Shown here piece after piece: positions 21,101 through 31,834 of a stretch of 64,000 bases of DNA. Below the pieces are notes generated by a model. That model ran no database searches, was not told where the DNA came from, and worked only from the letters and a program-made list of their open reading frames with translations. Source of the DNA: Galerina marginata (Eukaryota; Basidiomycota; Agaricomycetes; Agaricales; Galerinaceae); assembly GCA_023014335.1 (NCBI GenBank), contig JAECYW010000030.1, positions 186,001-250,000 on the forward strand, read 5' to 3'. Both the position numbers and the translations under genes were made by a program. Numbering within the stretch: position 1 is the stretch's first letter; the number at the start of each line of letters is the position of its first letter.

Positions 21101-21249
21101 TCGACCTACTAAGTAAGCACAGGATTTTCCCAGCTTGAGCAAAGCCCATTCACCTAAATTTCTGAATACCGCGTCATCTTCATTATAATTATTGATATCA
21201 TTCATTCGCGACATTTGACGTCTTGAACTATCTCGCAAACTTAAATTTA

Positions 21250-21380
21250 GTCTTGACCCTAGACATTCGGTACCACCGGCTTTGCCTTGTTTCCTTGTTG
21301 ACTCTAACTTCCTCTTTGCGTTATCAAGATCACCAATGACTTTCGATATAAAGAAGAGCATTCTTTCTGCAGTTTGGCAA
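21250..21380 (+). repeat. Fragment resembling the 5' region of the BTB gene
   Basis: It aligns on the opposite strand with about 40490-40610, just upstream of the BTB gene (shared blocks CACCGG..TTGCCT and TGACTTTCGA). It is probably a truncated duplicate. No BTB coding sequence follows. Confidence 0.35.
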
Positions 21381-21448
21381 TGTGAGCCGCAGTCCAAAAT
21401 AGGAAAGTACCGGACCACCGGTACGCCTTGGTATTTGTGTTTGTGTTG

Positions 21449-21918
21449 GGAGATAATCGATTACGTAATCTCGGCTTATGTGGCCATCACGATGCGCATC
21501 AGAGGGACGAAGGCTGCCGTCTGCTTCACCTTGGAGCGCGTGCGCTGCCTGTGCGTATCCTCTGTGCTGTGCTACTCCAAATCAGTAGTAAAATAGACTT
21601 AAATGTGTGGAATATGTTGCATTTTGGCTTCTGCGCTGCACTATGGCCTTCCGAACTCCCTTGGCACCCTTTTCTCAACATCTAAATCACTTTTGAATGG
21701 TTTATGACCGCCTCTCAGAGGCCAAAGAGCTGATAGATTCCAAATTTGTGGATTTAATGTCATATGCTCCTCATTTCTAAGAAAAATTTCATCAAATTAG
21801 CGCCGTAGATGCAGGCAGGCAGCGCACGCGCTCCAAAGTGAAGCAGACGGCAGCCTTCGCGCCTCTGATGCGCATCGTGATGGCCACATAAGCCGAGATT
21901 ACGTAATCGATTATCTCC
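21449..21918. mobile_element. MITE with inverted ends of about 110 bp
   Basis: Left and right ends share GGAGATAATCGATTACGTAA continuing through CTCGGCTTATGTGGCCATCA and beyond for about 110 bp in inverted orientation. The element is 470 bp and non-coding. I could not define a clear target duplication, so the superfamily is unknown. Confidence 0.6.
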
Positions 21919-22137
21919 GTCACTTATTCCCTATCGAAAACGCACTTATATCTCTGGGAATAAAACATAAGTATCCGGGAACTGCATTGATTGATAGGGA
22001 ATATGTCCAGTTCCTCGGGAGAATCATTTTTTTCTCTACTAAGTGACGGGAAATACAACTTAACTATCTGGGAATAGGCTTAAGTCCCCCGGGAATGTGA
22101 GTTTTACTTATACTGCCATTCAAATTGAGAGGTCTTC

Positions 22138-23656
22138 ATGTCTGGGAACACTAAATATGAGACTTATATACTGGAAATAATAAATGTGCACATCAACAGC
22201 CATATATCTATGCTTCACGACGACATTCTTTGGCACATATTCGCCCTCAATACCCCCACAGATGCAGATATCATAGAAAGCCCCATTAGCATGCCAGAAA
22301 TTTCGCTTCCCACTGCAATTCATACCTCTCAGGTCTGTTCGCGCTGGCGAAGCCTGATCCTCTCTTTCCCCTCTTTGTGGGCAAACATAATCAACCTGAG
22401 CTATCTGGACCAGAAGAGCGGTTGCTGGCGGAATGAGATCTTGAAGAGATCGGGAAGTTCTATACTATCTGTGATTGGATGTCTACTCGACGGAAGGCCA
22501 GTCGCGGCCTTTTTCTTAACTCTCTTGCGAGATCACTGGACGCGATAATGATGAAAGTTGGCTTTCGCTACGGCTTCCAGCCCCGAATCTCGAAATCTAC
22601 GGCCTCATGTTCCGATCACCCCCCGCTTTCTCAACCACTGACGAAGTCCTATTTTCAAACGACGCCCCTTCTATCCACACTCTGATCATGCACCGAAGTA
22701 AATTCACCCTTTCTGGCGGATGGCTGTCGCACATTCGCCACCTCAATCTATACGGTCGCTCTTTTGGGATGACTACTCTTCTCATACTCGGAGACATGCA
22801 GTCCCTGGAAGTTCTCGCGTTGGATGGGATTAAAATTCGATGCGGATCCTTCACAGTTAGTCGATCGTCACTGGCCCGCCGCTATTCTTCCCAACCTTAG
22901 ATTCCTCTCTCTGTCTGCCGAACTTACGACCCTTACTTTCCTTCTAGGTCACATTGCGCTGAGCTCGGGATGCATTTCGAGAATTGAAAGCATCAATGCT
23001 ACGCTCCCTCTCCGTTCCGACGATTTTTTGTCCTTCCCTCAACAAACTTTTACAACACACTTTCGATCCTTCTCGGAGTTCGCTGGCAATAAAACGATTT
23101 CGTGGGCGCTGACAGATGATACACTGAACCTGAACATTAACTTAAATCAAGACAGTGGTTGTGCGATGTCTTACGACTTGTCTTTTCGCCTCGATATATA
23201 TGCCAGCGGACTTGGATTCTTACAGGCAATACCCTACCACATTTTCACCTTCCTATTCTCCTGCAATCTCGGCTCTGTTGACACGTTTCTCTTGGACATC
23301 TGCAGAGCTTCGCTGAACCCTTCTAACCCACACCTCACCAGGTTCTTCCGCTCGCTAACGTCAGTGAAAAACATATAAACCCACTCGGAATCACTGGAGC
23401 TGGTCCTACAAGCAAAAGAGCACTCGGGTCCTTCCACTCTTTTCCCGGCACTTCGCACCATTATCTTCGACACCGATAGCGACTTGAAAAGTGATATAAT
23501 TATGCGGTTCCTTATGTGGAGACGCGACGCGGGTGTCCCTATTACAAAATTCGATCTATCAAACTGCATGTCAAACAAGCAGGAAAGGCTTCTTTTCCTC
23601 GAAGGACTAGATGGGCTCGATGTAGTATGGAATGAACGGATTCGATCCGAAATATA
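22138..23656 (+). pseudogene. F-box-like protein pseudogene
   Basis: The N-terminus resembles basidiomycete F-box-like proteins, which act as substrate adaptors of SCF ubiquitin ligases: LHDDILWHIFALNT, then TSQVCSRWRSLILSFPSLWA, NIINL and NEILKRSG. The downstream leucine-rich region is visible but needs several frame changes: near 22490-22545, near 22830-22860 and at about 23378, where a stop follows SVKNI before LELVLQAKEHSG resumes in another frame. The last piece ends with LFLEGLDGLDVVWNERIRSEI. No plausible introns repair these breaks, so I read it as a decayed gene. An ATG at 22138 or 22210 could be the original start. Confidence 0.6.
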
Positions 23657-24333
23657 AAAAAGTACACAGGGATGACTTTAACTCTACCTTGATTTACCCC
23701 CACGTTTCAAACTTCCGTATTCACTTGTTGTTCCTTACCTTTCACAATAGTCGGACATTCACAAGTTCTATGCTCGTCACTACAACGTAAACTTGAACAG
23801 CAGTGCTGCCAGCATTCCCTATTTGTTTTCTTACTCCTGCACGTCAGGCGCTCCTACAGCTCGCGCCTCGCCTCCGTATCATCCTGAGCAACGGCCCTTT
23901 GTCCGAACATCTGACAGTGACAATGACCACGTGCCGCACGCATCTTACCACATTCGAGCCGCTCACGGTGACCACTTAACTAGTATTTTGAAACGACGAG
24001 GGAGTCTAGTTGGTTATGCTGGAAGTGCAACTTCTCCTCCATGCGTCGCCTCCTCTTCGAACCCAATTTAATGCCGGACTTGTATGAGTGCCGATAACGT
24101 ACAGCCCCAGCTTTTCGCATTCCCCGAACGCCTTTGCAGATGTTATCCCATGTCGTAATCTGGTGCCTGGCTCGTCCAACGATGAAATGCCTCGAACAAA
24201 AAATCATGCTTTCTCAACGTTGCAAAATGTAGTCGTCAACAAAATTGAATGATAATAGAAAATACAGCTAGGAGAAAAGTACCCAAAAAAGTCCAGCAGG
24301 TGAGTATGCAATTAACCTCGACTCTATTCGACA
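23657..24333. other. Intergenic, no gene seen
   Basis: Between the F-box pseudogene and the 3' end of the caspase-domain gene. Only short incoherent frames are present. Confidence 0.4.
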
Positions 24334-26174
24334 TTAATTTATTCCTTCATTGTCGGCTTCATATCCCTCGTCAGGCCTACTGAACTGTACCCAATCTGGT
24401 CGATTGAGCCGGCCGTCGCTATAGTACCTGGCTGGTGCCTTTCTGGTGGAACGAGCGGCTGAATCTGGAGGAGAATATATGGGATAACTGTTTAGAAAAG
24501 CCGGGATTCTCTGGATAGTTGTATCAAGCGGAATGCCCCAAGGAGGAACGTGTGGATGGATTCCACTCCTATGTTTCCGTAATGCACTCTCAACCGATTT
24601 TTTAACCAATGAATGGATATCTTGTACGGATAAAGGGAACTTAAATTTCTTTCCGTGAGGGGAAGATTGGTCCAGGGAGTGGGTAACTCTCTTGGCCGCA
24701 GTGGTAGATCCCTGAGCCGTCGTTTCTGGGTTTTTGTCCGTAATTGATAGCCTTCCCATACGAATAATTAGGTCGTCAATGCCATCAGTACCGTTGGTTG
24801 AAATTGATGTCTCGGCGCCCTCGTCCTCGTACAATTGAGGATCTATATTGTCTGACCGATTTTGGACAAGCCCGATGATGTTTTTGAACAATTTTCGCAC
24901 TTCACGAATGTGTTCTCGTCCCATCCCAAACCTGTCGATATGGTGCTCGGGTGGATGAGTCGAAGTCAAGAGGTTGAGCCAATATTCGGATTGAGTTTGG
25001 TTAGAGTCGGCGTTCCCTCTGGACCTCCTTAGAAGTCTGGTATTTGGCGATTCTTCGAAACCGCCAGGGAGTTCAGAGCGGCGGCCATGAATGGGTGGGT
25101 TATCTGTGGGTGGTAAACCAGGAAGAATCTTTGTTAATACAGTCAATATGAATACCTACCCCATCTACTTACATGATGCCTCGGAATAATGGACGTGAAG
25201 GTTAACTACCTCGTTTTGAGTATTCCAGACATTGTTCCCTTCCACATTATTTGAATGGACATTGATAGAGTGCGCGTAAGTTCCTGTATTGAGGGATGTA
25301 TCAAGGATTGCCGCCCCGTAGCTATCAACTAGTGGGAAACCTGCGTGTGTCTGTATATCGCAGTACCTCAACCTACCAGGCCCTACGGTTTGGAGTAGAA
25401 GGATGAGCGCCATCGAAAGTTTGCTTCGTCCCTTGAATTCCAGCGCCAGCTCTATTGACCCACACGCAGTAAGGAGAAGATTGGACTTTGATCCACCATC
25501 GCGAAATCGAGGGATAGGCTTTGAGCTCCTTGTCTGATCATAAATTATGTTCTCGAGGACGGCTGGGTTGTGAACTTCGTCAGCCAGCTTGGCTGCCTGA
25601 TCAAGGATATCACCGCTGAGATCCCTTATGCAAGTAGTGGAGTGGCAGCAGTCGAGGAATGCGAGCTAACAAAGAATAAATAAACGAAATAGACGGTAAG
25701 AGGAGGGAACCTTACTGTACAGTTCGGTATTGGCCTGGCTATAATGTTTATTAATTCGTCTATGGCATCGTTCTCAATGGGCAGAACTTCTTGTCCTTGC
25801 ACCAATGAATAATCGTAGGGAATGATCATCTTGCTCTTGCTCCCTGTATCACCCAGTCCCTGCCATTTATAAGCCGTGGTCTCGCCTCCATGACCGGCAA
25901 AATAGAATAAGATGGGATCACCGCTCTGGACGCGAGAGTCGTTCGCGAGTCGAGTGAACGCATCGATAATGCCCGACCTTGTGGCCTTTTCGTTCAGCAG
26001 AAGGGTGATTTGTTGCAGAGGGGTGCCCAGATGACTTATCAGGTATTCCATGAACGCTTGGGCATCGGACTCAGCCCCACGGAAGCAGTGTGCGTTCGTC
26101 GATTTGTAGGTGTCGATGGCGATGATCAGCGCGAACAAGCGCGGTTCACGACTGTGTATAAAATTAAATGACAA
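24334..26174 (-). CDS. Caspase-domain (peptidase C14, metacaspase-like) protein
   Basis: The first visible exon encodes LFALIIAIDTYKSTNAHCF, then FRGAESDAQAFMEYL, ending with the catalytic-His strand DPILFYFAGHGGE. After a 50-nt intron (GTAAGG..TTAG, about 25668-25718) comes LAFLDCCHST with the catalytic Cys. Both residues of the Cys/His dyad are present. A second intron (about 25096-25171) leads to a long, probably disordered C-terminal region (NPPIHGRRSELPGG to the stop at 24334) that I do not recognise. Fungal caspase-fold peptidases cut after Arg/Lys or Asp and are linked to cell death and ageing. The start is unclear: no ATG opens this frame at 26174, and an acceptor (ATACACAG) just before SREPRLF suggests an upstream exon or a truncated 5' end. 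Confidence 0.75.
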
Positions 26175-27044
26175 ACTCCAGAGTAAGCAGGATGGTGCGC
26201 AACCTTTTGAGGTGCCTTAAGGCGCTGCGTAGTTTAGATATTATGGTTAGAGAGTAATGGAGGCTCTGCGAGGGGTTTTCGACTCACTTTTCGGCAAATC
26301 AAGGATGACACGTTATCAGGTATAACAAATGGACACTTAAAAGTAGTACTTAGGTCACGCCAAATGTATAACCCAGACCGCCAACCTTCCCTAACGGGTA
26401 AAAAAGCGTAATTGCAAAAAAGGATGGTCTATAAATATAACAGGAATTTCATACTTTTCGGCAAATCGCAGTGAGGGTGGCAATCTTATTCGCATATTAT
26501 CTTGTCGGCTGCGTTGAATCGATCAACAAGAGGTCTACGAGGTCTAGCACTAGACTGTGGACGTACGCAAGTACTTGCCGGAGAGCCTCTGGGTACATCA
26601 CGGTTAATGAACAAGACGCAAGTAAGACGAAGCAGGCTGTCCTCCCATCTATCGTGAATTTGGCTATGTCGTAGATTGGCACGTGGGCACAGCCATTAGG
26701 AGCCTGGAGTGTCTAGCCACACTTCGAAAATTTTCTTTTGCAAGAGCTCACGTTCGTACACACACAATGAAGTGGAAGGATAGATTGAGATAAAGAATGT
26801 TTCCTTCTGTTCTAAAGAATGCAGGAGTTCTGTAATTATGACCAGTTGGACGGCACAAGGAGGGAAGAAGTTCAAAATTCCGAATTTTTAAGTGACCATC
26901 GATAATGACACAAGGGATGGCGACGAGCCCAGTGTTCCTTCTAAAGATGGACTTGAAGTTTTATATGGAATAAGGCGGAGTTGAGAAGTGTGGTATGACT
27001 GAAGGGCGGGTGGACGTGGAACAGGAGCAGGACGGTTTCAGGGG
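26175..27044. other. Upstream of the caspase gene, no gene seen
   Basis: A short direct repeat, ACTTTTCGGCAAATC, occurs at about 26288 and 26452. The first exon of the caspase gene could lie here, but no in-frame ATG with a clear donor was found. Confidence 0.35.
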
Positions 27045-28170
27045 GTTAAAAATAGATGCCTCCGCTTTCGGATATGTTACAATTTTACTCACATGTCGCA
27101 TCAAATTCAGAATAGAGTAGCCTGTCATTCTTTTCTTGAGGCAATCGTGGTTTCTGCTCGACTCTCAACAGCCTCCTTTCCGTTACCGATGATCCGTATT
27201 TCTCCCCAGCTGTGACGCAGCCTTGCAGTGGCATGCACGTCTAGAACTGGTCTATCGCTCGTTCTCTCCTTTGGCTCTCTTTCTCATTCCAATCTGCTCA
27301 GATCACCGCGAAATAAACACTCGGATCGCCTTGCTTACACCTTCTCCAAGTGTACTGACTGGTCGCTCGTCCGCCGCAGGCATGCTGACCGTACCCTTTT
27401 GGTCTATCTCAGCTCAGTACAGCTGCATAGGTACATATATGTCGATGCGCCGAAGGCACGGAAAGCAAGTCGACCAGTGACGATTGTCAGTCCATCTTCA
27501 TCTGTGCGTGTCTTTTTCTCCTCTGGCCCTGCCTATTGTTAAAAGGTTATACTGGCTCAGTACTTCGCCGTCAATCAAGATTCGAATACCTAGACTATCT
27601 CATCTGAGTGGGACTTTGGGCGTCGGGTTATTGTGAGGCACTTGTGGCTCAGAGCTCTTAGGATGTACGTCCTTCTGTCTTCTCTCCTTTCCTCTTCTTA
27701 AAACTTGTCCTCTCAGACTTTACCGCGCCCTCGTACTTGGAGCACCACTTCCGCAAAGATCAATATTCTATTCGTCGCTTGTCACCGGCATTGTGCGTAC
27801 GCGTCTTTTCTCTTCTGTCCATATTCCTAATATTCGTTATTCGTACTTCTTCAGTAATACAACATCGAAATAGAGGATTGAGACCTGAGGCCTGACTACC
27901 TGACCAGCAAACTAGCCTGGCATGCTGAATCTGCGCTTATAATCTTTCGTTTGGTTTTTTGTCGCGCATACACGCTAGTTTGGGGGTAGAGGTGTTTTGC
28001 TAGCGGTATGTCCCATTTTTAATACCCAATCGACGAGGCTGATATTACACTCAGAGTAGTACCCTAGAACATGCGCCGCTGGGGAAGGTTAGCGCGTCTT
28101 GCCCGCTGGGGAATGAACCACCACAGAATAGCTGCAAGGGTCGATTCTCCGTACGGATGATTTGTCTCGC
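27045..28170 (+). repeat. Dispersed repeat family R, copy 2
   Basis: It shares with other R copies the start GATGC(A/C)TCCGCTTT, a GTCGATGCGCCGAAGGCAC-like block (27438) and the motif ACTTCTTCAGTAATAC. Its 5' palindromic segment is eroded. No protein is supported. Confidence 0.5.
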
Positions 28171-28194
28171 CACATCGAGAACCATTGCTTCGAC

Positions 28195-28403
28195 TAATCC
28201 TACTAAGTACTAGTATGGCGTTTACCTGCCCTGTAATCGAGAATTGCCTTCCAAATGAACCGCTGTGGAGCACAGTTCATGTTATTCCTAGTTCTTCTCC
28301 GACCAACCAACCTTACACTTTGAGTTACATGCCAGTACACGTCTGAATCTGAAGCAGATGCTACATAACTGCAGGCACCCATTTTCTCCGGTCCTTTGAT
28401 CAC
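28195..28403. repeat. Segment duplicated upstream of the secreted protein gene
   Basis: It aligns with 58335-58535 over about 200 bp (shared blocks CTGTAATCGA/CTGGTAATCGA and CCTAGTTCTTCTCCGAC). Both segments lie just 3' of an R copy. On the minus strand both start with an ATG frame containing RRRTRN, but the frame closes early in the 58-kb copy. Confidence 0.5.
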
Positions 28404-28510
28404 CCAGAGAAGAATGCATTTTCCACAGGATCAAGATGTATCACGATGACGATCAATATTAAGGTGTAAACCTGCTGGTTTTTTCTGCACCTCCATAATC
28501 TACGTGTAGT

Positions 28511-30064
28511 TCATTCGTCTGAGATGTGAAAATCGAGCGCCTCCGAGTTACCACGCCCACATTGATACTCTGAAACGTTCTCCAGCCCCTGCTGACGCCA
28601 AAGAACTGTTAAGCTCATTATCTGCGCGAAACCTTCCAGTGCTGAAAGTGTTATTTCTGACTGGCATTCGGTCAGGTCCAAAACCGAGACTGGATGGCCG
28701 ATATCAGTACGCGCTACTAAGAATGGCACGATTCGACTGGATACTCCACTCCACGCCTCGAGTTTGATGGTCTGGAGCACTGGGAGCAAGGTCTGGGACG
28801 TCCTCGACAGAGCTTCTGGAAGGTATTGAAGGATGCCTTCCTCGATGATTAAGACCTTGACCGATGAGCATAAAAGCAAGAACGAAACAAAGCGTTCCCC
28901 GAAGGCGAAAAGGTAGAGAGGATCGTAACATTTCAATTTTAATTCGGTGACGGTATACAGCGTGAAGGCGGGAAGGGAAAATACGACGAGGAGATGGAAC
29001 GGGTTAGGGTGGGTGGCAATGGATAAGGTCGAATCATCAACCGTGCCCTTGCAGTGGAAGTAAAATGAGTGGTCTTCGATATGCAGACCAATTGCGGTAG
29101 GCTTATGCACTCGCCAATAGCTGTTCAAAAAATCTGGAAGAAAGTGACCGAAGATTGCGAATGCAAAAATGGACAGCTGGATCGGGCCTCTGTGCAGGCA
29201 AAATATGGACGCTAATGGAATTGGCACAGAATACGAGTCGCAATGGCCTACAAGATTCATTACCCTGAGATTTGGGAGTTGAAGTAACCGAGGGGGCATA
29301 TCATTGACGTTGTCCCAGTCGACGTTTTCGACGAAGAGAGTTTCTAACAATGGGGTATTTTGGAGCAAGTTTAGAGTGTTGGAAAGAGTGTGCGGTGCCA
29401 TGATACAAAGGGAAAGGATGTTGGAGAGCCAGCTCGAAGAAGGAAGCTGACGGGTGAGCTGCATATACCCGGCTCGGAAATCCCTGAGTAATGGTGCGTG
29501 GTTGGCAAAAATAGGCGTTGCCGAAATCGCTCCAATTGATCGAAAGTCGCCATAAAGGTTGAATACACGGAGACGCGACGCTGGGCGGTAGATCGCACTC
29601 CAACGACGAGCGTCAATTTCGGCAATGTCAGCCCATACTACCAGCTTCTCAATCCTGCTCCAGTCGGCCTCCAATAAGGAGAACAAGACCTCGGGCAATC
29701 GAGAAGCGTGCTCCCCAAGCTGACGTATCCTGCCTGCCTTACCCCTTGGTTCGTTGTCGTACATTGGTGCTGTGGCCTTGATCCAGAGAGGAGAATCTCC
29801 AGACCTTTTGATGACCTCGGCCCTCCACTCGTCCGCTACCTTATTAAGCACGTCCAGATCGATGAGTTTTCCCCAGATGGATGTAGAATCGAGGGCGGTT
29901 CTACGCCATGCTCTACAGACCTGAGAAGAGATACGAGTGAATTTCAACGCGTCCTTAATGGAGGGTACCTCCGTGTTGATGTCGAAGATGAGGGAGAGGA
30001 TGTCGGCATCCTCGTGGGCGAGCCTCACTGGAGCGCGAGCTTGAAGATCAACAATGTTGTCCAT
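28511..30064 (-). CDS. F-box-like protein, intact single exon
   Basis: A 517-residue open frame starts at the ATG at 30064 (MDNIVDLQARAPVRLAHED). The N-terminal F-box-like region reads TRISSQVCRAWRRTALDSTS, then IWGKLIDLDVL, then WRAEVIKRSGDSPLWI. This arrangement is typical of the very large F-box-like families of Agaricomycetes, which are predicted to recruit substrates to SCF ubiquitin ligases. The remaining about 400 residues form an irregular leucine-rich region (RLRVFNLYGDFRS, LLQLPNLRVMNLVGH, VLDLTECQSEITLSALEG). No intron is needed. The divergent neighbour on the far side is the chimeric BTB gene. Confidence 0.8.
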   Translation of the reverse strand: MDNIVDLQARAPVRLAHEDADILSLIFDINTEVPSIKDALKFTRISSQVCRAWRRTALDSTSIWGKLIDLDVLNKVADEWRAEVIKRSGDSPLWIKATAPMYDNEPRGKAGRIRQLGEHASRLPEVLFSLLEADWSRIEKLVVWADIAEIDARRWSAIYRPASRLRVFNLYGDFRSIGAISATPIFANHAPLLRDFRAGYMQLTRQLPSSSWLSNILSLCIMAPHTLSNTLNLLQNTPLLETLFVENVDWDNVNDMPPRLLQLPNLRVMNLVGHCDSYSVPIPLASIFCLHRGPIQLSIFAFAIFGHFLPDFLNSYWRVHKPTAIGLHIEDHSFYFHCKGTVDDSTLSIATHPNPFHLLVVFSLPAFTLYTVTELKLKCYDPLYLFAFGERFVSFLLLCSSVKVLIIEEGILQYLPEALSRTSQTLLPVLQTIKLEAWSGVSSRIVPFLVARTDIGHPVSVLDLTECQSEITLSALEGFAQIMSLTVLWRQQGLENVSEYQCGRGNSEALDFHISDE

Positions 30065-30841
30065 GTATGACGTTGGACCCTATAAAAAATGTTGGGGAGG
30101 TAGAAGGGTTTGGTAATAGCGTTGACGAGCTGGGGGCTTTTTTTCGCGACTGGGCGAGATGCTTGGAGGAAATGAAAGAAGTCTGAATTTCCTCGTCAAG
30201 CTTTATCCGTTCAAAATGGCAAGAGTCATCACAGATTATCAAAAGGGTCCGATTGGGAACAAATTTCGAGACTCCGTCATCAACACTTTGCCCTGGCGAC
30301 CCAAGGTCGCTGCTAGTTGGCTGCCAGCGTTACCGCGAGCTGAGCTGGCTTGAGAGTTGAGGTAGCTTCAGCTGCGGTCTAACCTTTTTAGGTCGCTTGA
30401 GGTTGCTTCAAGTTGAGTTTGATGTGCTTGAGGTCAGCTTGAGGTCCCTTGCTTTTGGATGGCAAGGTGGTATGTATCAGGATCCGCGGTGATAGTTGGT
30501 GTCCCCGCATTCTGGCCTCTGAAAACGCAATCCGAGGCAACATCCCAGCCTTATTTACCAATTTACCGAGCCTTTACTTGTACAATTATTGGCCAATTAA
30601 ACTATTTCCAACTTCGATCCTTGGCTTATCATCAAGGAATCTACTCGAGTAGAAGAAATAGCCTCCATTCCGTTCATCCAATGACTCCAATCATAGTCAC
30701 ACAGGTTTTTTCACTTATACGCGCCTTATCATCACTTGAAAGTGACTTATTACGAACGCCTGCCGATGTTTCTCACCTTCTGTACCGACTCGGCGTTTCT
30801 CCTCCAAAGTATCTTGGATTCAGACTGTTGTCTTGTGTTTA
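30065..30841. other. Intergenic, with GAGGT-rich low-complexity DNA
   Basis: No gene is seen. About 30340-30450 contains repeated TTGAGGT/GCTTGAGG motifs. Confidence 0.4.
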
Positions 30842-31834
30842 CGAGTCTTTACAAATGCCCACCGCCAAAAATACCTCATACTTACTTACCAGCTGCCTTG
30901 GCTACTGAGACGAGCAATTCGAAGGTCTCTTCGTGAAGGTCTGAATCCGGGTGTGGCTTTGGGCAGAGGAACGCGAGCAGAATCCCAAGCACATTGACTG
31001 ACTCTGTGGGTTGTACGATCTCACCACCTGTCGAACGTACTATCTTCCGCGCCCACAAATTAATTTCCTCATAACCCAGGGGAACATGCTCAGTTGGATG
31101 TTCTGGGCTTACATAGCACCAACGATTTGGACCATCGTGCTGTGCGCACCGAAGCTTCTCCTTGACAATGCCCAACTCTGTGCTATAAAGAAAATCTGTC
31201 GTTTGATTGCCGTCGGTCTTCTTCTTTGGGGCTGGGGCTGGTGCTGGGTTCTGTTTGAATGTTTGATCAACTTGTTCAGTTGTGGAAGACGGACATACCA
31301 GGTAAACAATCTCCAAAAAAATTTCCCTCCTTCTACGTGGGTTGTCCTGGATGTTGAGAATAGTATTGAACGCATTTTCCATGTCCAAATCCTTGCCAAG
31401 TTCGTGGGCTGCGGCGCGTTTCCCTTCGTCGCTGGTCTTCCATCCGAGCACAGCAGTTGCAGGATCAACACCCATTGCAGCCATGATGCGGTCGCAGAAG
31501 TCAAGGTAGGGAATATCAACTGGGAACTCGATGTCCCTGGTGACCTTGTCGTTGACTGGGAGACCGACAACAATTCGACGACCTGGTGATGGAAGGATGA
31601 GTACTAAGTAGTAGCTGGCCCTTGTAGCTGGGGGTCGACATTCTCGTAGTCATCGTCGTCGTCATCCAATCCAGCAGCTTGATGACCCAGCAGATGGTTA
31701 GCCATGGCTACAGCAGCGTCCTGAGGGCGTGAAGGAGGCATTTTGCCCATGCCAAGAAGATAGGCACCCATTCCACCGCCGTTTCGTGGCTGAGGAAACT
31801 TGTAGTGAGGGTTGTGATAGATATTGTTAGCCAT
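30842..31834 (-). CDS. Chimeric gene: Agaricomycete-specific domain plus half BTB
   Basis: A possible first exon at 31834 gives MANNIYHNPHYKFPQPRNGG ending in an Asp-rich stretch. The main frame (about 31573-30882) reads GRRIVVGLPVNDKVTRDIEF, ATAVLGWKTSDEGKRAA, KLRCAQHDG..RWCYVSPEH and EINLWARKIV. I know this layout only as an uncharacterised family common in Agaricomycetes. At RSTGGEIVQ it switches to the second half of a BTB domain: SVNVLGILLAFLCPKPHPDS then FELLVSVAKAAGK. That matches the BTB gene at 40050-40200 almost residue for residue. A TAAG duplication after AGK creates a stop, while the homologous YEVFLAVGIC continues behind it. So it may be a recent fusion and possibly a pseudogene. 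Confidence 0.5.
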
